Source: Candidatus Nitrosopumilus sp.
GTDB lineage: Archaea > Thermoproteota > Nitrososphaeria > Nitrososphaerales > Nitrosopumilaceae
Assembly: GCA_029880665.1 (NCBI GenBank)
Contig: JAOUNZ010000028.1
Location: 1 to 9,493, forward strand
Length of the DNA: 9,493 nucleotides
Direction: 5' to 3'
Of this stretch, positions 1 to 6,340 are shown piece after piece. The number at the start of each line of letters is the position of its first letter. Positions within the stretch are counted from its first letter, which is position 1. The position numbers and the translations under genes were made by a program. The notes below the pieces were generated by a model. It made no database searches. It was not told the origin of the DNA and worked only from the letters and a program-made list of their open reading frames with translations.

Positions 1-9
1 ATAAATAAC
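1..9 (+). promoter_or_regulatory. TATA-like box of the TFB gene
   Basis: The sequence ATAAATAAC begins 34 nt before the TFB start codon, which suits a leaderless or nearly leaderless archaeal transcript. The window edge cuts off the upstream BRE, so this is a positional inference only. Confidence 0.4.
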
Positions 10-34
10 ATCAATTCAGTCACCTAGAATCAAT

Positions 35-940
35 ATGGTAAGCAAAATAAAAGAGCTATGTCCAAGATGTGCCCAAGGTAAGCTAGTTACTGATAATGAA
101 TCTGGTGAAATGTTCTGCTCCAAATGTGGATTTGTAATTACTGAAAAACTACAAGAGGCAGGACCTGAATGGAGATCATTTACTCAAGACGAAGGTGGTA
201 ATAAGGCAAGAGCCGGCGCACCGACATCACTGACAATGCACGATATGGGTCTTGCAACAATCATCAATCCTGTAAACAAAGATGCGTCTGGAAGACCACT
301 CACAGCATCAATGAAAAGCACCATTGAGAGGCTTCGAACTTGGGATAGTAGAAGTCAAGTTCATGAACCAGTAGACAGAAACTTTAGACAAGCATTTAGT
401 GAACTAAACAGACTAAAAGATAAACTAGCAATTTCTGATGCAGTAATTGAAAAAGCAGCTTACATTTACAGAAAAGCACTTGAAAAAGGTCTTGTCAGAG
501 GACGTTCTATTTCAGCTTTAATGGCATCTGCACTTTATGCTGCATGTCGTGACACGGCAACTCCAAGAAATCTAAAAGATGTAGAAGCAGCAGCAAACAT
601 CAAAAGGAAAGATATCGCAAGATGTTATAGGTTATTGGTTAAAGAGCTCGATTTGAAGATGCCAGTAACTGATTCAATTCAATGTGTAGCAAGAATTGCA
701 AGCAGAATTGGAATTGCTGAAAAAACAAAAAGATATGCAGTAAAAGTGCTGAAACTTGCACAAGAAAATGAAGTATCAGCTGGAAAGGATCCAATGGGTT
801 TAGCAGCTGCAGCATTATACTTATCTTGTGTAAAAAATGGTGAGGACAAAACTCAACGTGATATTGCTGAGGCTGCTAATGTTACTGAGGTAACTATCAG
901 AAATAGATACAAAGGCCTCAAAGAATCACTTGATCTATGA
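35..940 (+). CDS. tfb: Transcription initiation factor B (TFB/TFIIB)
   Basis: Archaeal general transcription factor that binds the TBP-TATA complex and BRE and recruits RNA polymerase. The 301-residue length is normal for the family. An N-terminal zinc ribbon is visible with C9, C12, C28 and C31 (CPRC...CSKC). It is followed by a B-reader/linker-like segment (EWRSF at about 46, then an Arg/Gly-containing stretch) and two cyclin-like repeats at about 105-195 and 205-295, including the SISALMASALYAACR and MGLAAAALYLSC helices. The ATG start lies about 30 nt after a TATA-like sequence. The gene converges on the antiporter gene with only one base between the two stop codons, so each transcript must terminate inside the other gene. 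Thaumarchaea usually carry several TFB paralogues (established knowledge); which one this is cannot be told from the window. Confidence 0.96.
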   Translation: MVSKIKELCPRCAQGKLVTDNESGEMFCSKCGFVITEKLQEAGPEWRSFTQDEGGNKARAGAPTSLTMHDMGLATIINPVNKDASGRPLTASMKSTIERLRTWDSRSQVHEPVDRNFRQAFSELNRLKDKLAISDAVIEKAAYIYRKALEKGLVRGRSISALMASALYAACRDTATPRNLKDVEAAANIKRKDIARCYRLLVKELDLKMPVTDSIQCVARIASRIGIAEKTKRYAVKVLKLAQENEVSAGKDPMGLAAAALYLSCVKNGEDKTQRDIAEAANVTEVTIRNRYKGLKESLDL

Positions 941-941
941 T

Positions 942-2324
942 CTATTTTCTTTGAGAATCTTCTGTAGGCTTGACAAATCCGCCTTCTACTGATTCTGGTG
1001 GAGGTATTTTCTTTGATTTTCCTAAACCAATAGTTGTAATGATTACTGATGACAAAATAATAAAAAATACCATTTGTGAATATGCTTCTGAATTTGGTAA
1101 TCCCATAGTTATTGGATATGTGGCAAGTACTGCTGCAGCTAATCCTCTAGGAATCATAGAATTTGTTACAGCTTTATCTAATTTGGAGAATCTCTTTGTT
1201 AGCGTTATCTTGCCAATAAACGCTCTTCCATAATAAATGGCAATTGTTGCTAGAATTCCAAATACCATGTATTCTATTTGTCCAAAACTTGCCATCAATC
1301 CAACAAATACAAAGAAAAATGATCTTACCAAAAATGTTAATTGATTGTGTGTGGGATCATCCATCTCAACTTTTGGTAGCTTAAATTTGAGTATTTTTGA
1401 GAGGTGATTTTTATTTCCAATCATTAAGCCAAACACAAGTGCTGTTAGGGCTCCTGATTCTCCAAATGAATTTGCCAAAAAGAACAAGACAAATAAAACT
1501 CCTAATGTTAGCATGTATGCATGTTGAGCATTTCCTAGTTTTGTTGAAATATACATCCAAGGAATTCCTACACCAAATCCTAAAACCAAACCTACAATAA
1601 CAGCTCTGCCAATTGTTTCTTCCAAAGTTTGTAAATCAAAATGACCTGAAAGCACAGCTTCAAATAATATGAATGCAATAATTGTAGCTAAAATATCTGT
1701 CACTGCAGATTCAAAACTTAGCATTGATTTGGCGTCATCTGAAATTTTTACATTTCTAACAAGACCAAAAACAATTGCTGAACTACTTCCACCTACAATT
1801 GAACCTAGTAATATGCTCTCTAACCATAACCAACCTAATGCAAAATGAGCAGCAAGTGTTATGATTACAACCGATAGAACAAAACCAAGAATAGCCAATG
1901 TTATCGAAAAATGGACAGTTTTTACAACGTGTTTGATATCTAAATTTAATCCACCATCAAACATTATAATTATTAATGCAAGTGCAGCGAAATATGGTAC
2001 AACTTTGATAACAGCTTCGGGTTGAATTAAGCCAAAAACAGGTCCTATTATTACTCCTAATATCATTAAAAACGCGACATCTGGAATGCCTGTTTTTTTA
2101 AAGAATGCTTCGCCAGCTACTCCCAAAAAAATTACTACTCCTGCCGCAAGTAAAATTACATGAGCTGAAGCAATTGGTCCATCTTGGATGGACAATGTAC
2201 CTATAAAATTTTGTAATTCAGTTAATTTATCTAAAATTACAGTAGAATCGAAATTAGATATTGAAATTGTATCTCCAATTTGACCTTTAATTAAACTCAA
2301 AATAGATAAAACTGTTAAATTCAT
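942..2324 (-). CDS. Cation:proton antiporter (CPA family, NhaP/Kef-like)
   Basis: Integral membrane antiporter, probably exchanging Na+ or K+ for H+ across the cytoplasmic membrane. The 460-residue protein has a short, fairly polar N-terminus (about 1-50) and then roughly 11-13 hydrophobic segments. Family motifs are visible: FDGGLNLD at 122-129 (compare FEGGLNL in NhaP-type proteins), the GSSSAIVFGL segment at 179-188, ESAVTDILA at 205-213 with the conserved ion-binding-type Asp at 210, and IPRGLAAAV at 391-399. The residue before Asp210 is Thr rather than the Asn of the usual CPA1 ND pair. The C-terminal tail after about 435 is short and hydrophilic, with no TrkA-N or TrkA-C domain. The ATG start is shared with no alternative nearby. 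It is divergent from the HHE gene. The ion specificity is not determinable from sequence. Confidence 0.9.
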   Translation of the reverse strand: MNLTVLSILSLIKGQIGDTISISNFDSTVILDKLTELQNFIGTLSIQDGPIASAHVILLAAGVVIFLGVAGEAFFKKTGIPDVAFLMILGVIIGPVFGLIQPEAVIKVVPYFAALALIIIMFDGGLNLDIKHVVKTVHFSITLAILGFVLSVVIITLAAHFALGWLWLESILLGSIVGGSSSAIVFGLVRNVKISDDAKSMLSFESAVTDILATIIAFILFEAVLSGHFDLQTLEETIGRAVIVGLVLGFGVGIPWMYISTKLGNAQHAYMLTLGVLFVLFFLANSFGESGALTALVFGLMIGNKNHLSKILKFKLPKVEMDDPTHNQLTFLVRSFFFVFVGLMASFGQIEYMVFGILATIAIYYGRAFIGKITLTKRFSKLDKAVTNSMIPRGLAAAVLATYPITMGLPNSEAYSQMVFFIILSSVIITTIGLGKSKKIPPPESVEGGFVKPTEDSQRK

Positions 2325-2370
2325 TAGTGATTACCCTAATTCAATCTGAATTAAAGATAATTTAGTCAAT

Positions 2371-2388
2371 AATTACAACTTTGTAATT
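2371..2388. promoter_or_regulatory. Perfect inverted repeat, candidate operator between divergent genes
   Basis: AATTACAA-ct-TTGTAATT is an 8-bp perfect inverted repeat with a 2-nt centre. It ends 2 nt before the TATA box of the HHE gene and lies 47-64 nt upstream of the antiporter start. This is where a dimeric helix-turn-helix regulator could control both genes. The region is AT-rich, so chance is possible. Confidence 0.4.
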
Positions 2389-2390
2389 GA

Positions 2391-2400
2391 TTTTAAATAA
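2391..2400 (+). promoter_or_regulatory. TATA box of the HHE gene
   Basis: TTTTAAATAA lies 21-30 nt upstream of the GTG at 2421. It is a near-consensus archaeal TATA box at the distance expected for a leaderless mRNA, and supports the GTG as start codon. Confidence 0.6.
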
Positions 2401-2420
2401 CATATGCTAAAACACACATT

Positions 2421-2963
2421 GTGAGCGCAACAAATCAACTTCGTGCAGATCATGATCAAGTTCGTCGACTAGAAAGAATAGTATCAAAATGTGCAAATGA
2501 ATTATACAAAGGAACAAAAGTCCCATTTTCAGACCTTACAAAAATTACCATAATAATTTCAGAATTTGTTGATTCAATTCATCATTCAAGAGAAGAAGAT
2601 TCTTACTTTCCATGTGTTGCAAGTTATGATACATTAAAAGAAGAAATTAGAAAATTTATGATAGAACATGAATTTGGTAGGAACATTGCTCGACAAATAT
2701 CACATCATCTAAAAAGATGGAAAAATGGAGAAGATGCACAAGAACCTGTATCAAGATATTTGAGAACATATGCCATTTTCCTAAATGATCATCTTAACAA
2801 AGAAAATAAATTCTTTGATGATGCAGAAACAAACATCTTATCGAAAGAAGAAGAAATTGAAATGTATGAACAATACAGATCGGTTTTTGCAATAGTAAAA
2901 AAAGTAGAAGACCTAATTGCAGAAATTGATTACTTAGAAAATCAATCTTGGGCTAGAAATTAA
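2421..2963 (+). CDS. Hemerythrin-like HHE domain protein
   Basis: Predicted four-helix-bundle protein of the hemerythrin/HHE family. Members bind a non-haem di-iron centre and serve in O2, NO or redox sensing or in iron handling. The ligand pattern is visible: H11 (RADHDQ), H54/H55 with E58/E59 (HHSREED, giving the first HxxxE), H83 (IEHEFGR), and H124-E128 (NDHLNKE, the second HxxxE). The length of 180 residues is typical of single-domain members, and the last 35 residues form an acidic amphipathic tail. The GTG start is chosen because it follows a good TATA box at the leaderless distance and directly precedes the conserved first helix. The gene is divergent from the antiporter and 36 nt upstream of cysC on the same strand. 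The substrate is unknown; the family call is firm, the role is not. Confidence 0.85.
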   Translation: MSATNQLRADHDQVRRLERIVSKCANELYKGTKVPFSDLTKITIIISEFVDSIHHSREEDSYFPCVASYDTLKEEIRKFMIEHEFGRNIARQISHHLKRWKNGEDAQEPVSRYLRTYAIFLNDHLNKENKFFDDAETNILSKEEEIEMYEQYRSVFAIVKKVEDLIAEIDYLENQSWARN

Positions 2964-2999
2964 CGTAAGCTCTTTATGGGTATTTAGATACTTCTATTT

Positions 3000-3515
3000 A
3001 TGAAACCTTTCATTCTTTGGATGACTGGTCTTCCTTGTTCAGGCAAGACTACTATTGTAAAAGATTTGCAAAAAGATATACCGAATTTAGCAATGCTTGA
3101 TGGTGATGAATTAAGAGAATGGTTCTCACCAAAAGACTTTTCAAAAGCAGGACGTGATGAACACAACAAGAAAGTTGCTCATTTGGCTAAGCTTTTACTA
3201 AAGCACGGTGTTCCAAGTGCAGTTTCATTGGTTTCTCCATATGTTGAGAATCGAGAAAATGCAAGAAAAATTATCAATGCAGGTAATCAATTTGCAGAAT
3301 GTTATGTGAAATGCTCACTTGAAAAATGTGAAGAAAGAGATGTTAAAGGTATGTACGCTAAAGCAAGAAAAGGAGAAATCAAAGGATTTACAGGAATTGA
3401 TGATCCTTACGAAGCTCCGGAAAAAGCAGATTTGATAATTGATACCGAACATGAATCTCTTGCAAATTGTGCAAAACAGGTAAAGAACTTCCTTAAAGAA
3501 AGAAACCTACTCTAA
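3000..3515 (+). CDS. cysC: Adenylylsulfate (APS) kinase
   Basis: Cytosolic enzyme phosphorylating adenosine 5'-phosphosulfate with ATP to PAPS, in sulfate activation. The 171-residue protein is the size of a stand-alone CysC. The P-loop is at 10-18 (GLPCSGKTT), followed by LDGDELR at 33-39, the FSKAGRDEHNKKVAHLAK segment that matches the APS-binding region of the family, and the EERDVKGMYAKARKGEIKGFTG stretch typical of the lid region, then DDPYEAP. An ATG start follows a TATA-like stretch (around 2972-2989) at marginal spacing, so it may have its own promoter or be read through from the HHE gene. Its last 9 nt overlap the end of the phosphatase gene on the opposite strand, and each stop codon lies inside the other reading frame. 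PAPS formation and PAP removal by the neighbour make a coherent pair. No sulfurylase or PAPS reductase lies in the window. Confidence 0.93.
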   Translation: MKPFILWMTGLPCSGKTTIVKDLQKDIPNLAMLDGDELREWFSPKDFSKAGRDEHNKKVAHLAKLLLKHGVPSAVSLVSPYVENRENARKIINAGNQFAECYVKCSLEKCEERDVKGMYAKARKGEIKGFTGIDDPYEAPEKADLIIDTEHESLANCAKQVKNFLKERNLL

Positions 3516-4322
3516 TTTTTTAAATTCTTCCACTATTTTATCGTGAATTAATCCGTTTGTTACTAAAATTCCGTTTAGATGATGTACTTCTTTGTTATTG
3601 TATGTAATATCATTGCCTAACATATCTGTCATTTTTCCTCCAGCTTCTGAAATTATTGAGTAAGACGCAGCTGAATCCCATTCTTTCATTTTATTTGTAG
3701 TGGTGATATATGCTTCAGCTTCACCAGAACTAATCTTTCCAACTTTTAATGAACTCCCTATACTTGTAAATTCTTTAATTCCTAATTTTTTGATAAATGC
3801 TTTCTCTTTGTCTGACAAATGATGTCTGGAACCAACAGTTCTACATTTTTCAAGTTCGGTAATTCTAGTTACAGATATTTTTTTCCATTCGTTATGAGAA
3901 TATCTAAACGAACCACTTCCTTTCTGTGCAACAAATATTGTATTTTCTGTAGGCCAAGCAATTACTCCGAGAATTGGTTTTTTATTTTTGATCAATGCAA
4001 TCATAACTGTAAATTCTCCTGTTTTATCAATAAAATCAGAAGTTCCATCAAGCGGATCTACAATCCAAATCATATCTTTTGATAATCTACTTAGATCATC
4101 TTTATCTTCTTCAGACAAAATCATATGTTCAGTTTGTGAGAGAATCACTTTTATTATCTCATTACTTTTCAGATCCGCATCTGTAATTGGAGAATCATCA
4201 TTTTTTTTAGATGTTTTATAATCTCCTAGATAAATTTCTAAAATTGCATTTCCAGCTTCTTTTGCAGCCTTGATAGCAAGATCTAGTTCGGGAATTTTAT
4301 TGGAAATTGGTATATCTTTCAA
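3507..4322 (-). CDS. cysQ: Inositol monophosphatase-family phosphatase, probable 3'(2'),5'-bisphosphate nucleotidase (CysQ-like)
   Basis: Mg2+-dependent, Li+-sensitive-type phosphatase of the IMPase/FBPase/CysQ superfamily. The metal-site motifs are intact: DAD at 48-50, the SEED acidic cluster at 70-73, DPLDGTSDF at 89-97, and EWDSAA at 214-219, which contains the last metal-binding Asp216. The GSSLKVGKISSGEAEAYI segment (189-206) resembles CysQ/BPNT proteins. Together with the adjacent cysC gene this favours conversion of PAP to AMP over inositol phosphatase activity, but superfamily substrates overlap. The start is a TTG preceded by AGGT about 8 nt upstream, overlapping the stop of the small membrane gene. 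The first in-frame ATG is at codon 67, beyond essential motifs, so a non-ATG start is required. It is probably co-transcribed with the membrane peptide gene 10 nt upstream. Confidence 0.88.
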   Translation of the reverse strand: MKDIPISNKIPELDLAIKAAKEAGNAILEIYLGDYKTSKKNDDSPITDADLKSNEIIKVILSQTEHMILSEEDKDDLSRLSKDMIWIVDPLDGTSDFIDKTGEFTVMIALIKNKKPILGVIAWPTENTIFVAQKGSGSFRYSHNEWKKISVTRITELEKCRTVGSRHHLSDKEKAFIKKLGIKEFTSIGSSLKVGKISSGEAEAYITTTNKMKEWDSAASYSIISEAGGKMTDMLGNDITYNNKEVHHLNGILVTNGLIHDKIVEEFKKLE

Positions 4323-4332
4323 TTAAAATTAC

Positions 4333-4542
4333 CTAAGTTGTTAGTTCTGGTTTTAATGTCCAAACAATCCCTAGGGCAATAAACGGAATTGACATAATTC
4401 CTATAATTCCCAATATAGTGTTAAATTGAGATTGTGATACCTCTGGATTATTTATTATCCATGGCAATGGTAATGTAATTATTATCCAAATAATTCCTAA
4501 AAGTATTAGCAACTTAGCTTTTGCCTTTCTGTCACTTATCAT
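4333..4542 (-). CDS. Small two-helix membrane protein, unknown function
   Basis: I do not recognise a family. The 69-residue product has a basic N-terminus (SDRKAKAK), a hydrophobic helix at about 10-29 ending in LPLPW, a short polar loop (NNPEVSQSQ), a second helix at about 41-62, and a short tail, so both ends are probably cytoplasmic. It starts with ATG about 25 nt after a TATA-like sequence on the minus strand. It ends 10 nt before the TTG of the CysQ-like gene, which suggests a two-gene transcript. The coding call rests on the clean membrane topology and the tight packing between two real genes on the same strand. Confidence 0.65.
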   Translation of the reverse strand: MISDRKAKAKLLILLGIIWIIITLPLPWIINNPEVSQSQFNTILGIIGIMSIPFIALGIVWTLKPELTT

Positions 4543-4562
4543 GATTTGTTGTATTCCGCAGT

Positions 4563-4571
4563 TATATTAAA
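4563..4571 (-). promoter_or_regulatory. TATA-like box for the membrane-peptide/cysQ pair
   Basis: On the minus strand the sequence reads TTTAATATA, 21-29 nt upstream of the ATG at 4542. It lies in the 40-nt gap after the SDR gene and would give a leaderless transcript separate from SDR. Confidence 0.4.
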
Positions 4572-4582
4572 TCCATGTGAAT

Positions 4583-5326
4583 TCATTTTATTGATTCTCC
4601 TCCATCTACTGCAAGTATTGCGCCTGTAGTCCAAGATGCATCATCTGATGCAAAATATAGTACTGCTTTTCCAATTTCTTGTGGTTGACCAATTCTTCCT
4701 ATTGGATGTTCATTATCCATGAATTCTTTATCTTTTTGAGTTTTCAAAAATGGTTTTGTCATATCTGTGTCTACTACTCCTGGACAAATACAATTCACCC
4801 TGATCTTATCTTTGGCATATTCTAATGCCCAACATTTTGTTAGTAAAATTAATGCAGCTTTTGAAGCAGAATATGCATCAGCATTAAATCCTTGATATGC
4901 CTTTAATCCTGCATCAGATGAAATGTTGATTATTGAACCAGATGTTTTTTGTAAATAAGGAATTGCCTCTTTGGTAAATCTAAATTGTCCTGTAAGATTT
5001 ACATCTAAAACTTCATTCCATTCATCTTCATTAATCTCATGTAGTTGTTTTATCTTTGGAAAAATTCCAGCATTATTTACGAGAATATCTAATTTTCCAA
5101 ATTTCTCAATTATTTTCTTTACAACATTTTTTACATCATTTGTATTTCTAATGTCAGACGTAATCCCAGTTGCATTAGGAATTTTTGATACGGCTTTTTC
5201 TAATCTTTCTTGATTTTTTGATGTGATAATCACAATGGCCCCATTTTCTGATAAAATTTTTGCAGTAGCAAATCCAATCCCACGACTTCCTCCAGTTATT
5301 AATGCAATCTTCCCTGATAACTTCAA
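4583..5326 (-). CDS. Short-chain dehydrogenase/reductase (SDR), FabG-like
   Basis: NAD(P)-dependent oxidoreductase of the classical SDR family with a Rossmann fold. The 247-residue protein has the cofactor motif TGGSRGIG at 11-18, NNAG at 84-87, the structural/catalytic Asn at 110 (DVNLTG), Ser137 (NISSD), and the YSASK catalytic motif with Tyr152 and Lys156. The C-terminal CPGVVDT and VDGG signatures are also present. The Ser-to-Tyr spacing is 15, two more than in E. coli FabG. The substrate cannot be predicted; SDRs act on keto-acyl, sugar and many other substrates. The start is TTG: an in-frame stop lies three codons upstream, the Rossmann strand begins immediately after, and a TATA box lies about 28 nt before it. 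It lies upstream of the membrane-peptide and cysQ genes on the same strand. Confidence 0.92.
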   Translation of the reverse strand: MKLSGKIALITGGSRGIGFATAKILSENGAIVIITSKNQERLEKAVSKIPNATGITSDIRNTNDVKNVVKKIIEKFGKLDILVNNAGIFPKIKQLHEINEDEWNEVLDVNLTGQFRFTKEAIPYLQKTSGSIINISSDAGLKAYQGFNADAYSASKAALILLTKCWALEYAKDKIRVNCICPGVVDTDMTKPFLKTQKDKEFMDNEHPIGRIGQPQEIGKAVLYFASDDASWTTGAILAVDGGESIK

Positions 5327-5349
5327 TAGTTTTTAGATGAAAATTCGTA

Positions 5350-5357
5350 ATTTATAG
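5350..5357 (-). promoter_or_regulatory. TATA box of the SDR gene
   Basis: The minus strand reads CTATAAAT, centred about 28 nt upstream of the TTG start at 5326. This fits a leaderless transcript and supports the non-ATG start. Confidence 0.5.
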
Positions 5358-5430
5358 ATCCATTACACTAATTCACAGGCATAAAATATTACATAAAATC
5401 TTCTTTTTTATTATAAAATATAATATAAAA

Positions 5431-5440
5431 TTTTAAATAC
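5431..5440 (+). promoter_or_regulatory. TATA box of the candidate small RNA
   Basis: TTTTAAATAC, preceded by a long A/T-only run, lies about 25 nt upstream of position 5461. It is among the best TATA matches in the window and has no long ORF downstream on its strand, which is the reason to look for an RNA gene there. Confidence 0.55.
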
Positions 5441-5459
5441 TTGAACTTCCTATATTGAC

Positions 5460-5593
5460 TAATGTCGAAGGATACAATTCTTATCGACTAAAACTGCGTA
5501 GCCCCGCAGAACGAAAAAGGCAATCAGTCGTTTAATCTACTGATAAAGAGAGGAAATCTCTCATTGTTCTGCAGTGTAGGGGTATACGCCTCT
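5460..5593 (+). ncRNA. Candidate structured small RNA, no recognised family
   Basis: This intergenic block is GC-richer than its surroundings (45 of 97 bases from 5494 to 5590 by my count) and follows a strong TATA box. Pairings found by eye are as follows. A 5' hairpin has GTCGA 5464-5468 with TCGAC 5484-5488. The outer stem has GCGTA 5496-5500 with TACGC 5585-5589, and CCCC 5502-5505 with GGGG 5579-5582. A junction stem has GCAGAAC 5506-5512 with GTTCTGC 5566-5572. Inside it are two hairpins, ATCAGT 5523-5528 with ACTGAT 5539-5544, and GAGAG 5548-5552 with CTCTC 5558-5562. The result is a closed three-way junction, followed by a T-rich stretch (5593-5601) that could terminate transcription. 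It is not a tRNA, 5S, SRP or RNase P RNA by size and motifs. It could also be a leader for the 9-codon ORF at 5462. Function unknown. Confidence 0.5.
5462..5491 (+). other. Nine-codon leaderless-type mini-ORF in the small-RNA 5' hairpin
   Basis: ATG to TAA encodes MSKDTILID. The ATG sits where a leaderless transcript from the TATA box at 5431-5440 would begin, and the ORF coincides with the 5' hairpin (5464-5488). It may be a coincidence or a leader peptide. Nothing in the sequence proves translation. Confidence 0.2.
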
Positions 5594-6024
5594 TAGTTTT
5601 CTAAAATATCCACAGATACAGAACCCATTATTTTTCCATTTGGATTGATAGTTATTGACACTTCTTCCATTTCAGAAACAAAAACGGTTTTCTCTCCAAC
5701 ATATTCCCACGTGAAATATTCTGAAATTCCAGTTTGATGTGGAGTGCCTTTAAGATGAAAATCTTGTAAAAAACTAAATTTTTCACCTGATAATGTTATT
5801 GATAAAATATCTGGACTGCTACCGTTGGGTACAAATCTAAACGAATATTCTCCTTTATCAATCACAAATGAATCTGTAAAAACTCCATTGGAATATAGAC
5901 TTGGATCTGCAAGAGTAATATGGAAAATTATCGTATTTTTTTCTTTGATAGGATCTGATAAAAAATTTAATATCAAAACTCCCATTACAACAATTATAAG
6001 AATGGCAACAATTATTTTATTCAT
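5593..6024 (-). CDS. Membrane-anchored extracytoplasmic protein, unknown function
   Basis: I do not recognise a specific family. The 143-residue protein has an N-terminal hydrophobic helix (residues 4-22, after MNK) that is either a signal anchor or an uncleaved signal. It is followed by a beta-rich domain of about 110 residues (alternating strands such as YSFRFVPNG, LSITLSGEKF, YFTWEYVGEKTVFV and VSITINPNGKIMGSVSVDI) that would face outside. No cysteine is present, so it is not a lipoprotein. The ATG start follows a TATA box by about 26 nt. It ends where the candidate small RNA transcribed from the other strand should terminate. The coding call is supported by the promoter and the ordered domain pattern. 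Confidence 0.75.
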   Translation of the reverse strand: MNKIIVAILIIVVMGVLILNFLSDPIKEKNTIIFHITLADPSLYSNGVFTDSFVIDKGEYSFRFVPNGSSPDILSITLSGEKFSFLQDFHLKGTPHQTGISEYFTWEYVGEKTVFVSEMEEVSITINPNGKIMGSVSVDILEN

Positions 6025-6045
6025 TATAACAAGTGATTTATTCCT

Positions 6046-6053
6046 TTATAAAA
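6046..6053 (-). promoter_or_regulatory. TATA box of the membrane-anchored protein gene
   Basis: The minus strand reads TTTATAAA, 22-29 nt upstream of the ATG at 6024, giving a leaderless mRNA. Confidence 0.55.
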
Positions 6054-6310
6054 ATAAATTCTGATTTTATTTGTGTTAGAAATAATAAGTTAAGTGATCA
6101 TTAAACAAAAATGGAATTTAGATTTTATCAAAAAAGATCGAGTCAATAATATTGAAGATTTATGCAGTTACTAAAAAATATTCATAATACGCAAAACTGA
6201 TTATTGAATAATTTCTTAAATTATGTTTTAAATTTTTTTGATGAGCCTATTCCAATGTTCAATTCTTGTTAGTTAAATTTCATATACTGTTAACCATTTT
6301 TCACACCCAA
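6054..6310. other. AT-rich gene-free stretch
   Basis: This forms most of the 316-nt gap between the 6024 start and the CdvB paralogue. I see only very short ORFs (for example 12 codons from 6110). There is one A/T-only inverted repeat, ATAATTT 6208-6214 with AAATTAT 6218-6224, followed by a T7 run (6233-6239). No convincing RNA or regulatory site was found. Confidence 0.5.
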
Positions 6311-6320
6311 AATTAAGTAT
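6311..6320 (+). promoter_or_regulatory. TATA-like box of the CdvB paralogue
   Basis: AATTAAGTAT is centred about 26 nt before the TTG at 6341. It is a weak match, but at the leaderless spacing used by several genes here. Confidence 0.35.
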
Positions 6321-6340
6321 CAATTTCAAAATTCAACTTA

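Noticed and set aside
932..945. Tandem GATCTAT duplication across the TFB and antiporter stop codons
   Set aside because: A 7-bp duplication at a gene junction is easily due to chance or simple slippage, and no functional role is suggested.
970..1600. Plus-strand ORFs of 87 and 67 codons opposite the antiporter
   Set aside because: They lie entirely antisense to a well-supported membrane protein, have no promoter of their own and look like frame shadows.
2984..3169. Minus-strand ORF of 61 codons
   Set aside because: It is antisense to the P-loop and DGDELR region of cysC, so it is a shadow.
3819..4221. Two plus-strand ORFs opposite the CysQ-like gene
   Set aside because: Both are antisense to conserved catalytic motifs, with low-complexity Phe/Ser/Ile-rich translations.
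4971..5213. Plus-strand ORF of 80 codons opposite the SDR gene
   Set aside because: It is antisense to the NNAG region of the SDR and has no independent support.
5548..5582. Resemblance of AGAGGAAA to the conserved GAGGAAA core of RNase P RNA
   Set aside because: The block is only about 130 nt and lacks the ACAGAAA-type partner region. The bases sit in a simple GAGAG/CTCTC hairpin, so the match is probably chance.
5494..5590. Possible tRNA (about 95 nt, GC-rich, with multiple stems)
   Set aside because: No T-loop GTTCGAATC-type sequence, no 7-bp acceptor stem around a cloverleaf and no plausible anticodon arm were found.
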